Counted from the stretch's first letter, positions 7,208 through 16,227 are shown. The stretch is DNA of 64,000 nucleotides from Anaerolinea sp. (GCA_013822275.1 PNKC01000004.1:1-64000); one strand, 5' to 3'. Program-made: numbers and translations. The notes: generated from the letters alone by a model not told the origin.

Positions 7208-7573
7208 ATGGCTTCGGTCCGGTACATGGTCCACGACGTGGACGCCGCCGTGGCGTTCTACACAACTCACCTGGGATTCAAGGTGAAGCAGCACATGGGA
7301 GGGCCGTTCGCCTCCGTTGAGCGGGGCGACCTGACCCTCTGGTTGGCGGGTCCCGGCAGCTCGGCTGCTCGCCCGATGCCGGACGGCCGGGAGCCCGAGC
7401 CAGGCGGCTGGAACCGCCTCGTCCTCGAAGTCGGCGATGTCGAGACACTCGCGCGCGGGCTGCGCGCCGCAGGCGTAGCCTTCCGCAACGAGATCGTGAG
7501 CGGCCCCGGCGGCAAGCAGATCCTGGTTGAGGACCCTTCCGGAAACGCGGTCGAGCTATTCCAGCCCGCGTAG
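7208..7573 (+). CDS. VOC (glyoxalase/bleomycin-resistance) family protein
   Basis: Protein of 121 residues, the length of a single two-module VOC domain. MVHDVDAAVAFYTTHLGFKV at the N-terminus and ILVEDPSGNAVELFQ at the C-terminus are family hallmarks, the latter carrying the metal-binding Glu of many members. The ATG at 7208 follows GGAGG with 8-base spacing. It may be a metal-dependent lyase/isomerase or a small-molecule binding protein; nothing nearby defines a substrate. Confidence 0.85.
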   Translation: MASVRYMVHDVDAAVAFYTTHLGFKVKQHMGGPFASVERGDLTLWLAGPGSSAARPMPDGREPEPGGWNRLVLEVGDVETLARGLRAAGVAFRNEIVSGPGGKQILVEDPSGNAVELFQPA

Positions 7574-7575
7574 CC

Positions 7576-7935
7576 TCACTCGATGATGACGTGCTCCTGG
7601 ACGATGACGCTGAAGCGGGTCGACAGGTCGAAGAGGTTCGGCTCGTCATCCAGGACGATACGGAGTTCTGGCGAACGGTTTGAGGCGCGCATGTCCTCTT
7701 CGGTTTCGAACCAGGCCTCGGCGAACCCGTCGTAGGCCATCTCCCTCCCGCTCCCGGAAAGGTCCGGCGCCAGGTTAATCACGTAACGCTTAATTCCGGG
7801 CACTTTGCGCGCCTTATCGGCGTGGGTGGTCGTCCAATACCGCCCAAACTCGTCGCGAGACATGCCCGCCTTTCGCTTCGCCCCGAAGATCATCTTGTAC
7901 ATATGGCGCGCGGCCCCCGGTGAGATGCGCGCCAT
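7576..7935 (-). CDS. EthD-domain protein
   Basis: Protein of 119 residues with the EthD/dimeric ferredoxin-like alpha+beta fold: MYKMIFGAKRKAGMSRDEF, RYWTTTHADKARKVPGIKRY, and a second half ending FSVIVQEHVIIE. EthD-like proteins assist degradation pathways or act as small oxygenases; the function here is unassigned. The ATG at 7935 follows GAGGG with about 6-base spacing. The internal ATG at 7902 would give the canonical MYKMIFG start, so the first 11 residues are uncertain. It converges with the VOC gene, their stops two bases apart. Confidence 0.75.
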   Translation of the reverse strand: MARISPGAARHMYKMIFGAKRKAGMSRDEFGRYWTTTHADKARKVPGIKRYVINLAPDLSGSGREMAYDGFAEAWFETEEDMRASNRSPELRIVLDDEPNLFDLSTRFSVIVQEHVIIE

Positions 7936-7957
7936 ACTACGCCCTCGCCGTCAGCGA

Positions 7958-8473
7958 TCAGTGGGGGGCTGCCAGGCCGTTCACTCCCTGGACGCCCTTG
8001 AGCGCCGAGATTTCGCCCTGGTGAGTGGCCGCGTGCCAGACAAGCACGTCCGCGAAAAGCGCCGACACCGCGAGGGCGGGGACGAAGCCGGGCTCCACCA
8101 CACGCGCCAATTCTGCGTCAGTGGCGCTTGCGAGATACTCATCCGTGTGGCGGTACACCGCTGCCGCGTACTGGCGAAAGAGTTCGAGGTCCAGGTTGAC
8201 ATCCCAATCCGGTTCCATGCCGCCTTTCGGCATGTCGATGCCGATCTTCTGGGCCCAGCCGTCCGCGTAATAGACAGGGGTCGTGCCTCGGACGAGACCG
8301 TTGAGGATGCCGTCCTCGCTGAAGATCGTATGTGCGTAAATCGCTCCCGCCGAGTTGATGGTGGCGCCGGGCAGGCGCTTGCCGAGCACCCCCGGTGTGC
8401 AGTCCACGATCGCGGCTTCCATGTAGTTGTGCATCGCCTGCGTCTGCTGGCGCAACATTGCCTTGCCTTCCAT
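7958..8473 (-). CDS. DinB-superfamily protein
   Basis: Protein of 171 residues predicted to form the four-helix DinB bundle. Likely metal-binding histidines are His48 region (AGAIYAHTIFSEDG), the YRHTDEYL segment and the C-terminal HAATHQGE, which is the classic HxxxH-type ending. Related proteins act as metal-dependent thiol transferases or are uncharacterised stress proteins. The ATG at 8473 has GGAGGG 7 bases upstream. The same-strand EthD gene follows after 22 bases, suggesting a two-gene operon. Exact chemistry is unknown. Confidence 0.78.
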   Translation of the reverse strand: MEGKAMLRQQTQAMHNYMEAAIVDCTPGVLGKRLPGATINSAGAIYAHTIFSEDGILNGLVRGTTPVYYADGWAQKIGIDMPKGGMEPDWDVNLDLELFRQYAAAVYRHTDEYLASATDAELARVVEPGFVPALAVSALFADVLVWHAATHQGEISALKGVQGVNGLAAPH

Positions 8474-8678
8474 CGAGTTTCCCTCCCCATTGTCCTCGGG
8501 ACCTTCGCCCGAGGCAGGCGCGGAGTGTACACCGGCGCACAGACCGGCGCATACCACGCAGCGAGGACTCTTGCGCCAGGCCCGGCGTCACGCCCGGAAG
8601 CCGCAACGGTCGACTAAACATAAACCGGCGACGCGGCTGCGTGGGCGGGCGCTGCCTGTACTGGCAGGCTGTCCTACC

Positions 8679-10181
8679 ATGATCGAAGTGCTTGAACTCG
8701 CCGCCGTCCGTCCTGCCATCGCATCCGGTTACCCTGAACTCATCCAGGGCGGGATGGGGGTCGGAGTATCCACCTGGAAATTGGCCCGCGCCGTCGCCCT
8801 GGCGGGGCAGCGCCTTGGGGTGCGCGCCCTGGGAGTCGTTTCGGGCACGGGCCTTCCGGTCATGCTGCTCGGCCGTCTCCAGGCCGGCGACCAGGACGTG
8901 GCCCGCGCCTTGAGGGCGTTCGACCCGGGCATTGCCAGCGAGATTATGGACGAGTATTGGGTCGAATGCCCGTCGCCTTCGGACCGGCGCCGCAAGCTCC
9001 CGCCGAAGCCAGAAGTCCTGGTCACGGGCAGCCCTGCGACGAAGTCGAAGATGACGAAGCTGGCCGTCGCTGCGGCGTTTGTCGAGATCTGGCTGGCGAA
9101 GGAGGGACACAGCGGCCCGATCGGGATCAACGTCCTTGAGAAGGTCCAGTTGATGCATCTGCCGGTCCTTCTGGGCGCGATGATGGCCGGCGTGGAGTAC
9201 GTGCTCGTGGGCGCCGGTATTCCTCACCAGGTGCCGGCCGTGCTCGCTAACTTTGCGCGAAACGAACCGGCCAGCTATCGGATGGACGTTGCCGGGTCAA
9301 GCGAAAAGCATCTGTTGAAGCTCGATCCCCGGCGGTTTGTGGCGGCGGGAAAACGCCTGCACCGCCCCAGGTTCCTGGTCATCGCCTCGCATCACGCCCT
9401 GGCGATGCGACTCGCCTCGACCGTGGAAGTCGATGGCTTCGTGATGGAAGGGCCAAGTGCCGGCGGCCACAACGCGCCCGCCCGCGGGAAGACGGTTGGC
9501 GAGGACGGGCAACCGATCTATGGCGACCGGGACAGGCCGGATCTTGAGAAGGTGGCGGAACTCGGGAAGCCGTTCTGGCTCGCCGGGTCCTACGCCAGTC
9601 CCGAACGGCTGGAGGAGGCGCGTGCGCTCGGGGCGGCGGGTGTCCAGGTGGGCACGGCGTTTGCGCTCTGCAACGAATCGGGACTTCGCGACGACATCAA
9701 GTGCGAGTTAAGGCATCGCATCGCGGCCGGCGCTCTCGAAATCAAGACCAGCGCTACGGCTTCCCCATCGGGGTTCCCTTTTCAGGTGGCACAGCTCCAA
9801 GGCAGCCTCTCGGAGCAGTGCGTTTACGCAAGCCGCGAGCGGATCTGCAACATCGGGCATCTCGTGGAGGCTTACCAGAAAGATGCTGACGAAGGCGGAG
9901 GGGTCGGCTTCCGCTGCCCCGGCGAACCGATTGACCTCTTTGTGAAGAAGGGTGGAAACAGGGCCGAAGCTGAAGGCAAGATCTGCCTCTGCAACGGTCT
10001 CGGGGCAGCGGCCGGACACGGCCAGAAGACGAGGAGCGGGGCGGAAGAACCGATTATTGTGACTTCGGGCAAAGACCTTGCGTTCTACAAACGCCTGGCC
10101 GTCCAGCAAGACGGCAGTTACTCGGCGGAAGACGTGGTCAGGGCGATCGTGCCGGCGCGTGTGCCCGCCGCCGTTTCCTGA
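8679..10181 (+). CDS. Nitronate monooxygenase-like flavoprotein
   Basis: FMN-dependent TIM-barrel protein of 500 residues related to nitronate monooxygenases and to FabK/PfaD enoyl reductases. The N-terminus has PELIQGGMGVGVSTWKLARA, the usual substrate/FMN-entry motif. FVMEGPSAGGHNAPARG around residue 250 is the FMN-phosphate region, and GAAGVQVGTAFALCNESGL around 315-335 the second phosphate-binding loop. It is longer than classical monooxygenases, with a Cys-containing C-terminal extension (about residues 390-500). The role could be nitroalkane detoxification or another flavin oxidation. Confidence 0.8.
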   Translation: MIEVLELAAVRPAIASGYPELIQGGMGVGVSTWKLARAVALAGQRLGVRALGVVSGTGLPVMLLGRLQAGDQDVARALRAFDPGIASEIMDEYWVECPSPSDRRRKLPPKPEVLVTGSPATKSKMTKLAVAAAFVEIWLAKEGHSGPIGINVLEKVQLMHLPVLLGAMMAGVEYVLVGAGIPHQVPAVLANFARNEPASYRMDVAGSSEKHLLKLDPRRFVAAGKRLHRPRFLVIASHHALAMRLASTVEVDGFVMEGPSAGGHNAPARGKTVGEDGQPIYGDRDRPDLEKVAELGKPFWLAGSYASPERLEEARALGAAGVQVGTAFALCNESGLRDDIKCELRHRIAAGALEIKTSATASPSGFPFQVAQLQGSLSEQCVYASRERICNIGHLVEAYQKDADEGGGVGFRCPGEPIDLFVKKGGNRAEAEGKICLCNGLGAAAGHGQKTRSGAEEPIIVTSGKDLAFYKRLAVQQDGSYSAEDVVRAIVPARVPAAVS

Positions 10182-10236
10182 TGGGCTCACGATTGCCCCG
10201 ATCAGCATCTGCTGGCTAACGGCTGACGGTTGAGGA

Positions 10237-11361
10237 CTACTGGCCAATCCCCAGCCGCCGGTCGTTCTCCTGCCAGGCCACGTCGTTAATCGCCATCAGC
10301 CCGCCCGCCACCAGCGAGTGCCCGCCGAGCAGCACCGGCATCGGCGCGCTCGCCGCCCTCTCTGTGAACCGCCGGAGGAAGTCATCCTCGATTGTGGCAT
10401 GGTTCAGGAGGTCGCTCTGGAAGCGGTCTTCGCGTGACGGTTCAAGGCCCAGGTGCGCCTCGATAACCCGCGTATCCAGGACCAGCGCATCGCCCAGCAG
10501 CGCCATCCGCTCGAAGAACCGCTGAATCCCGACCTCTTCGAGCAGAAACCCCAGGGCCGAATGCGCGCGATAACCGGCCGGGGCCGTTGCCAGCCCGCGC
10601 TCTTCGCTGAACATCCGGATGCGGCAGGCGGTTTCGCGCTCCAGGTACTGCCACGTGGCGCTGCCCACTCGTCCGGCGACTACAACCTGGGCCGTCCGGT
10701 CACAGAGCAGCGGGAGGAACGCCCGGTAGCGTTCCGCGGTCGCTGTCGCGGCTGCGGCCGCGGTCGCCAGTGTGGGGTGTAAACCCGGTGTGAGGGCGAG
10801 CACCGCCAGGTCGGAGGGCGTATCCAGGTCGAATTGGGTCGCCGTCGTGCGCGGCAGGATCACCGGAGCGAGCCCCGCGTCATCCCGCAGCCGCCTCGGC
10901 AGCACGTTGTCCCGGCTCATGGTCGACGTGGCCGAGATCGCATCTCCCGGCGTCCACGCCGTCAGGTCCGCCGAGAAGAAGTTGTTCGTCACGAAGCGTG
11001 CGTCGCGCGCATCGAGCTGCTCAACGATGAAGCGAAACTCCTCCACACCGACCAGCGGCACGGAACCCGAACCCATCACCGCCGGCCGATGCAGGCCGTA
11101 GCGGCTCACAATCCCGCGCAGCCGCGAGTCGAAGTCGAACGGTTCTCCCGGCGTGTCCGCATCGAAGAGGACGTTGGGCTGCAGCGGCTCGAAGGCCGGC
11201 GGGTCATCTGTCCCGATAATCACCGCTTCGAAGCCCGCCGCCAGGGCACTCGCCGCCGTCCCGCGCGCGGCGGCAACCCGGGCCGTGGCCAGCATCCGCT
11301 CCGCGTCGCCGTCGCCGGTGCCGCCGTGGAGGATGATGAGCACCGGCCGTTCGAAGGTCAT
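10237..11361 (-). CDS. Unknown protein; N-terminal half resembles a nucleotidyltransferase fold
   Basis: Protein of 374 residues that I do not recognise with confidence. The N-terminus PVLIILHGGTGDGDAERMLA, then AALAAGFEAVIIGTD and the later TTATQFDLDTPSDLAVLAL recall MobA/CofC-type nucleotidyltransferases, where a DxDTPxDL segment is typical, but the signature glycine/lysine loop is absent. The C-terminal half (FLPLLCDRTAQVVVAGRVG through MPVLLGGHSLVAGGLMAIN) matches no family I know. The ATG at 11361 is fixed by TACGCT exactly six bases upstream. It is divergent from the M20 gene across 76 bp. Confidence 0.6.
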   Translation of the reverse strand: MTFERPVLIILHGGTGDGDAERMLATARVAAARGTAASALAAGFEAVIIGTDDPPAFEPLQPNVLFDADTPGEPFDFDSRLRGIVSRYGLHRPAVMGSGSVPLVGVEEFRFIVEQLDARDARFVTNNFFSADLTAWTPGDAISATSTMSRDNVLPRRLRDDAGLAPVILPRTTATQFDLDTPSDLAVLALTPGLHPTLATAAAAATATAERYRAFLPLLCDRTAQVVVAGRVGSATWQYLERETACRIRMFSEERGLATAPAGYRAHSALGFLLEEVGIQRFFERMALLGDALVLDTRVIEAHLGLEPSREDRFQSDLLNHATIEDDFLRRFTERAASAPMPVLLGGHSLVAGGLMAINDVAWQENDRRLGIGQ

Positions 11362-11373
11362 GCGAAAAGCGTA
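11362..11373 (-). promoter_or_regulatory. Leaderless-type -10 element of the unknown gene
   Basis: On the minus strand TACGCT (11373-11368) is followed by six bases and ATG 11361. Confidence 0.6.
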
Positions 11374-11437
11374 CGGCCCGGCGCGCGTTCGTGCCCGTGG
11401 TATGCTCGCCCGCACTTCCCACCACGGAGCTTCAGCG

Positions 11438-12625
11438 ATGGCGTTGCGCGATCTCGAACAGGCCAAACAGACGGCGGAGCGGACGATTGAGGCCGCGTCC
11501 AGCGCCCTTCGCGAGGTCAGCCTGAGCATCCACGCGAAGCCCGAGCTGAACTACGAAGAGCACCACGCCCACGCCGTCCTGACGGACTACCTGGCCGCCC
11601 AGGGCTTCGCGGTGGAGCGCGGCGCCTACGGGATGCCGACCGCGTTCAAAGCGGTGACGGGCAGCGGCGGCCCCACCCTCGCCGTCTTCTGCGAGTACGA
11701 CGCGCTGCCCGGCATCGGCCACGCCTGCGGCCACAACCTCATCGCCATCTCAGGCCTCGCGACGGGCATCGCGCTCAAGGCTGCCCTCGGCGAGGGTAAC
11801 GGGACGGTGCTCGTGCTCGGCTCGCCCGCCGAAGAGGGGGGTGGCGGCAAGATCCGGATGATGGAACGGGGCGCGCTCGAGGGCGTCGACGCCGCGATGA
11901 TGCTGCACCCCTCGCCGGGCGACACCGCCTGGCCGGCGATGATCGCGCTCGAACAGGTGAACGTGGAGTATTTCGGCCGCAACGCCCACGCCGGCGCCGC
12001 GCCCTGGGCGGGCGTGAACGCGCTGGACGCCATTGTGTTGGCCTACACGTCCATCTCCGCTATGCGCCAGCAGCTCCGCCCAACGGACCGCGTCCACGGC
12101 GTCATCACGAAGGGTGGCGAAAAGGCGAACATCATCCCCGACTACACCTCGGCTCAGTTCCTCATCCGGTCGAAGTCGCTGTCCGACCTCAACGAAGTCC
12201 GCGCGAAGGTGCTCGGCTGCTTCGAAGGCGCCGCGCTCGCGACGGGCTGCCGCCTCAACGTCGTCCCGCCACCAGGGCCGGCCTACGCCGACGTCTCCAC
12301 GAACGACGTCATCGCCGAAGCCTACTGCGAGAACATGGAGCGTTTCGAAATGCGCATGCCTTCCAAGGAGGCCAGCGCCGGCCTCGGCGGCGCCAGCACG
12401 GACATGGGAAACGTCAGCTACGTCGTCCCCAGCATCCACCCGGTCTTCGGCATCCCAACCGAAGACGGCGCGGGCAACCACACACCCGGTTTCACCGCCG
12501 CCGCGGCCACGGAAGAAGCCCACCGGGCCACGCTCCGCGCCTCCAAAGCCCTCGCCATGACCGCCCTCGACCTCTACGCCAACCCGGATTTGCTGAAGAA
12601 AGCCTGGGCCGAGATGCGACGGTAG
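11438..12625 (+). CDS. M20-family amidohydrolase (AbgB / PM20D2-like)
   Basis: Metallopeptidase-fold amidohydrolase of 395 residues. Conserved elements are FCEYDALPGIGHACGHN (Asp/His metal site), SPAEEGGGGK (catalytic Glu pair), a dimerisation domain with GRNAHAGAAPWAGVNALDA, and a C-terminal histidine in GNHTPGF. These match the AbgB/PM20D2 branch, which hydrolyses p-aminobenzoyl-glutamate or aberrant dipeptides. Start ATG 11438 has CGGAG nearby, and TATGCT at 11401-11406 is a plausible -10 giving a leader of about 30 nt, so this gene is not leaderless. The precise substrate is not defined. Confidence 0.85.
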   Translation: MALRDLEQAKQTAERTIEAASSALREVSLSIHAKPELNYEEHHAHAVLTDYLAAQGFAVERGAYGMPTAFKAVTGSGGPTLAVFCEYDALPGIGHACGHNLIAISGLATGIALKAALGEGNGTVLVLGSPAEEGGGGKIRMMERGALEGVDAAMMLHPSPGDTAWPAMIALEQVNVEYFGRNAHAGAAPWAGVNALDAIVLAYTSISAMRQQLRPTDRVHGVITKGGEKANIIPDYTSAQFLIRSKSLSDLNEVRAKVLGCFEGAALATGCRLNVVPPPGPAYADVSTNDVIAEAYCENMERFEMRMPSKEASAGLGGASTDMGNVSYVVPSIHPVFGIPTEDGAGNHTPGFTAAAATEEAHRATLRASKALAMTALDLYANPDLLKKAWAEMRR

Positions 12626-12695
12626 GGGCTGGTTGCGAGCAACTGGCCGTTGGTGCAGGAGCCCCGAGACTAACCTTGATCCGCCTGCTTGGTGG

Positions 12696-12707
12696 TAGCA
12701 TCGGAGC
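12696..12707 (+). promoter_or_regulatory. Leaderless-type -10 element of the exported-protein gene
   Basis: TAGCAT at 12696-12701, six bases, ATG 12708. The bases CGGAGC within the 6-base gap are too close to the start to act as a normal ribosome-binding site. Confidence 0.6.
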
Positions 12708-13190
12708 ATGAGCGTTGGTAGACGGCCTGCCGTCGCCCTTGGACTGGGTGCGCTCGCACTGACCGCGGTCGCTGCGGGTACATGGGCGCTTGCCCGCGAT
12801 GAACCAGCGCGGGGCGGACCGCCTCGGACAGGGCTATCGCCGACCCCCTGGGTGCGTCCTGGGGGCTTCCCCACGGCTGTCTCGATCCAGTCCTGGCGCG
12901 CCTCGCAGGGCGTGGACGAATCGAAAATCACGCAGGTGCGCGGGCCGGTCGTCGAGATCTACGAGGACGGGTCCTGGCTCGTCGAAGAGCGAGCCGGGAG
13001 CGCGGGCGCGGTGGCGACTGGCCGGTATCGAAAGATTGTGTTCGATTCCTCCAACCCCCCGCGTGACGGCGATCGAAACGTGGTGCCAACGGAAGGCCTC
13101 GTGCCGCGAGATCCGTCGAAGTCCGTGATCGTGATCGGCGTCGAGAACGACGATGGGACCATTCAGGCGACAGTCCTCATGTTCTGGTAG
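12708..13190 (+). CDS. Hypothetical exported or membrane-anchored protein
   Basis: Protein of 160 residues. Residues 1-6 are basic (MSVGRR), residues 8-29 are a hydrophobic signal/anchor (VALGLGALALTAVAAGTWAL), and the remainder is polar and extracytoplasmic. No cysteine follows the hydrophobic stretch, so it is not a lipoprotein. Segments such as VRGPVVEIYEDGSWLVEERA and SVIVIGVENDDGTIQATVLM look like beta strands of a small sandwich. No family was recognised. It stands alone between the M20 gene and rplI. Confidence 0.65.
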   Translation: MSVGRRPAVALGLGALALTAVAAGTWALARDEPARGGPPRTGLSPTPWVRPGGFPTAVSIQSWRASQGVDESKITQVRGPVVEIYEDGSWLVEERAGSAGAVATGRYRKIVFDSSNPPRDGDRNVVPTEGLVPRDPSKSVIVIGVENDDGTIQATVLMFW

Positions 13191-13233
13191 ATGACGGTTA
13201 TCGGGGGGTCTGGGTTCTGGGTTCTGCGCCCTT

Positions 13234-13254
13234 ACGCGACACGGCGTGTCGCGT
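13234..13254 (+). terminator. Perfect 9-bp stem-loop downstream of the exported-protein gene
   Basis: ACGCGACAC, loop GGC, GTGTCGCGT. It lies 43 bases after the stop at 13190 and has no U-tract, so it could be a weak or factor-assisted terminator, an mRNA-stability hairpin, or a protein site. It sits within the 243-bp gap before rplI, which otherwise shows only a repeated GGGTTCT motif near 13211-13225 and a possible -10 (TACGAT, 13337-13342). Confidence 0.4.
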
Positions 13255-13433
13255 TCCGCCCCTAACGTCATAAGCCGTGCAGGGCATCAAGAAAGATTCA
13301 GGCTTCGTCCCACGCGACGATAACCGGTGGTTCGGATACGATGACTGTTCTACGTTGCCAGCGGGATGGTCCCGGCGGCAATGTTCGCCCCGCCACACAA
13401 CGGCCGGGCTATCCCGAACCAGTTGAGGACACC

Positions 13434-14036
13434 ATGAAAGTCGTCTTTTTCGAAGACGTGGAAGGCACCGCGCAGGTTGGCGAAGTGAAGGACGTGAAGA
13501 ACGGCTTCGCCCGCAACTTCCTGCTCCCGCGAGGCGCCGCCGGACCCGTCAACAAGGACAACGTGATGCGCGCGAACTCGCTCGCGCAGAAAGAAGCCCG
13601 CCGCCAGGAGAAGCTGGACGGCGACGCGCGCAAGATCACCGACAAGATCACGAACTACACCGTCACCCTCGAAGCCCGCGTTGGCGAATCCGGCCGTCTC
13701 TTCGGCTCAATCACGAACCGCGACATCGCCGAGAAGCTCAACGCCGCCACGAACCTCGCCATCGACCCTCACATCATCCTGCTCCCGGAACCCATCCGTG
13801 ATATCGGCCCTCGCCCGGTGACGATCAAGTTCACCCGCAACGTTTCCGTCGAAATCACGGTCGATGTCCAGCCGGATGAGGCCTCGAAGCCCATCGTCGA
13901 GAAGATGCTCGCCGAGCGGGCGGCCGAGGCTGCCGCCGAAGCCAAGCGCAAGGCAGAGGCCGAATATGCCGCCAGGCAGGCTGGCATCGCAACCGCTGAG
14001 GACCAGGACGACTCCGAAGAAGAAGAGTCCGAATAA
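13434..14036 (+). CDS. rplI: 50S ribosomal protein L9
   Basis: L9 binds 23S rRNA near the L1 stalk. MKVVFFEDVEGTAQVGEVKD with VKNGFARNFLLPRG is the L9 N-terminal domain, followed by the long connecting helix and the C-terminal RNA-binding domain (LFGSITNRDIAEKL). At 200 residues it exceeds the usual length of about 148; residues from about 150 form an Ala/Lys/Glu-rich helix with an acidic end (EDQDDSEEEESE). The start follows TTGAGGA with about 5-base spacing. rpsF, ssb and rpsR, often upstream of rplI, are absent here. It heads the replication block. Confidence 0.96.
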   Translation: MKVVFFEDVEGTAQVGEVKDVKNGFARNFLLPRGAAGPVNKDNVMRANSLAQKEARRQEKLDGDARKITDKITNYTVTLEARVGESGRLFGSITNRDIAEKLNAATNLAIDPHIILLPEPIRDIGPRPVTIKFTRNVSVEITVDVQPDEASKPIVEKMLAERAAEAAAEAKRKAEAEYAARQAGIATAEDQDDSEEEESE

Positions 14037-14122
14037 GCGGGGAAGGAGGGGAACGGGGTCCGGCTGTCGCACGCCGCTAGCAGCGATATCCACTACTGGC
14101 TCACTGGCCCCCTCCTTCACCG

Positions 14123-15517
14123 ATGGTCCTCTCACCGTTTGAACGGCTACCCCCGCACGACATCGAGGCTGAAGAAGCGGTCGTCGCTGCCCTCATGGTC
14201 GACCCGCAAGCCATGGTCGCCGTCCACGGCATCATCAAGCCCCACGACTTCTTCCGCGAAAAGAACGGCTGGATCTACGAGGCCTGTGTCGACCTCTGGG
14301 GACGCGACGACGTCGTCAACCAGATCACCGTTGCCCATGAGCTCGCCACGAAGGATCGCCTTGAAGATGTTGGCGGCCAGGCGTACCTGGCGGACACGAT
14401 CCGCCGCCTCCCCACCAGCCTCGGCGTCGAGTTCTACGCGCGCATCGTCAAGCGCGACTCCACTTACCGCGGCCTGATCCACGCTGCCACGGGCATCATG
14501 CAGATGGCGTATGAAGCCCCTGCTGAGATTGAGAACGTCTTCTCGAAGGCTGAAGACCTCCTCCAACGTCTTCGTGGCGGAGAGAACTTCCGCGAGTTCG
14601 TCCACATCCGGCAGCTCCTGGACGCTTATCTTGACCAGGACCCGGATGACATCGAGCGCAAGGAACTCGCTGCCATCCGCACCGGCTACAACGACCTGGA
14701 CACGCTGCTCACGGGCCTCAAACGTTCGGACCTCGTCATCGTTGGCGCCCGCCCCAGCGTCGGTAAGTCCAGCTTCGCCCTTGGCATCGCGCGCAACGCC
14801 GCCGTCATGCAGCGTGCCAACGTTGCTTTCTACTCCCTCGAAATGTCGAGCGAGCAGCTTGCCATCCGTCTCCTCTCCAGTGAATCCGGCGTCGACAGCA
14901 ACCGCCTCCGCCTCGGCCAGAACACCGAGCTGGAGGAACGCCGCATCATCGCCGCCGCCGGGCGCCTTTCCGAAGCCAACATCTGGTTCGATGACTCGCC
15001 AATCCTCACCGCGGCGGAGCTGCGCGCCAAGAGCCGCCGCCTCGCCACCGAAGCGAAGGGACTCGACCTGATCGTCATCGACTACCTGCAGCTCATGCAG
15101 GGAGAGAACTCCGGTGGCCGGGAGAACCGCGTCCAGGAGATCAGCTACATCTCGCGCACGCTCAAGAATCTCGCCCGCGAACTCGATGTCCCGATCGTTG
15201 CCCTCGCCCAGCTCTCCCGCGCGATCGAAAACCGCCACCCGCGCACGCCGATGCTCTCGGACCTTCGCGACTCCGGTTCCATTGAACAAGACGCGGACAT
15301 CGTCATCTTCCTCAGCCGCGAGGAGCTTTACATGACGCCCGCGCAGTGGGCTGAGCAACATCCCGACCTGCCGGAGAGTGCCTACCCGAAGGGTGTCGCC
15401 CAGGTGAGCATCGCCAAGCACCGCAACGGCCCCACCGGGAGTGTCGAGCTCCGCTTCCGCGAGCGGCTTGCGAAGTTCGAGGATTGGGTGCTGCGCACCG
15501 ACGGCGGTGAGATGTGA
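14123..15517 (+). CDS. dnaB: Replicative DNA helicase DnaB
   Basis: Hexameric 5'-3' helicase of the replisome, 464 residues. The N-terminal domain (PPHDIEAEEAVVAALMVDPQ, about 10-110) precedes the RecA-like core with Walker A GARPSVGKSS at 208-217, YSLEMSSEQL, the LIVIDYLQLM Walker B region and the LRDSGSIEQDADIVIFL DnaB signature. It lies 86 bases after rplI, and its stop overlaps the GTG of the DnaD-type gene, so helicase and loader genes are coupled. No intein or unusual insertion is visible. Confidence 0.97.
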   Translation: MVLSPFERLPPHDIEAEEAVVAALMVDPQAMVAVHGIIKPHDFFREKNGWIYEACVDLWGRDDVVNQITVAHELATKDRLEDVGGQAYLADTIRRLPTSLGVEFYARIVKRDSTYRGLIHAATGIMQMAYEAPAEIENVFSKAEDLLQRLRGGENFREFVHIRQLLDAYLDQDPDDIERKELAAIRTGYNDLDTLLTGLKRSDLVIVGARPSVGKSSFALGIARNAAVMQRANVAFYSLEMSSEQLAIRLLSSESGVDSNRLRLGQNTELEERRIIAAAGRLSEANIWFDDSPILTAAELRAKSRRLATEAKGLDLIVIDYLQLMQGENSGGRENRVQEISYISRTLKNLARELDVPIVALAQLSRAIENRHPRTPMLSDLRDSGSIEQDADIVIFLSREELYMTPAQWAEQHPDLPESAYPKGVAQVSIAKHRNGPTGSVELRFRERLAKFEDWVLRTDGGEM

Positions 15518-16227
15518 GCGGCGAGCGCTTCACAGGCTTCCCCGGAGTTGGCCGGGCCACCGCCATCCCAAACCTCTTCTTCACCACGGTGCTGCCGGAC
15601 CTCCAGTCACCCGGCGCGCTGCTCGCCTTCCTTCTCGTGTCCCAGGTCGTCCAGGAACAGCGCACGGAGGCTCGCTTCGCCACGGCCGACCAGGTCTGGA
15701 TGCTCCCCGGTGCCCGCAAGACCTTCAAGCACCTGGGCGGCGGACGCGAAGGCCTTGAACGGGGCCTTGAGGAGTGCCGTGAAGCCGGCGCGTTGCTGGG
15801 CGTGCGGCTGAACGGCCCGGCCGGCACGGAGTGGCTCTACTTCGTCAACAACCCCGCCTCTCGCAAAGCCATCGCTCGCGCCCGGGCCGGCGAACTGAAG
15901 CTGAAGCCGGAGACGGTGGTCACTCCAATCGAGACCGAGGAGCGGCCGGGCATCTTCCGCCTCTACGAAGAGCAGGTCGGCACCATCACCCCGCTTGTCG
16001 GCGACCGTCTCGTCGACGCCGAGGAGACCTACCCCCTCGAATGGATCGAGGAAGCGTTCCGCGAGGCGGCCGAGCTAAATATCCGCAATTGGCGCTACAT
16101 TGAGCGCATCCTTCAACGTTGGGCCGAGGAGGGCCGCGCGAATGAAAAGGCTGGACCAGATTCTCGCGAAGAGCCTCAACTCCGCTTCTTCGGAGAGAGC
16201 CCCGGACCTGTCGCCCACTATCGCTGA
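15514..16227 (+). CDS. DnaD-domain replication initiation protein
   Basis: Protein of 237 residues. An N-terminal winged-helix-like region (FFTTVLPDLQSPGALLAFLL to about residue 130) is followed by the DnaD C-terminal helical domain: IFRLYEEQVGTITPLVGDRL through EEAFREAAELNIRNWRYIER ending ILQRW. DnaD/DnaB-type proteins of Firmicutes help remodel the origin and recruit the helicase loader. Here the gene lies between dnaB and the DnaC-like loader and overlaps both, by 4 bases at the start and 86 bases at the end. Functional assignment rests on the domain and this context. Confidence 0.88.
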   Translation: MSGERFTGFPGVGRATAIPNLFFTTVLPDLQSPGALLAFLLVSQVVQEQRTEARFATADQVWMLPGARKTFKHLGGGREGLERGLEECREAGALLGVRLNGPAGTEWLYFVNNPASRKAIARARAGELKLKPETVVTPIETEERPGIFRLYEEQVGTITPLVGDRLVDAEETYPLEWIEEAFREAAELNIRNWRYIERILQRWAEEGRANEKAGPDSREEPQLRFFGESPGPVAHYR

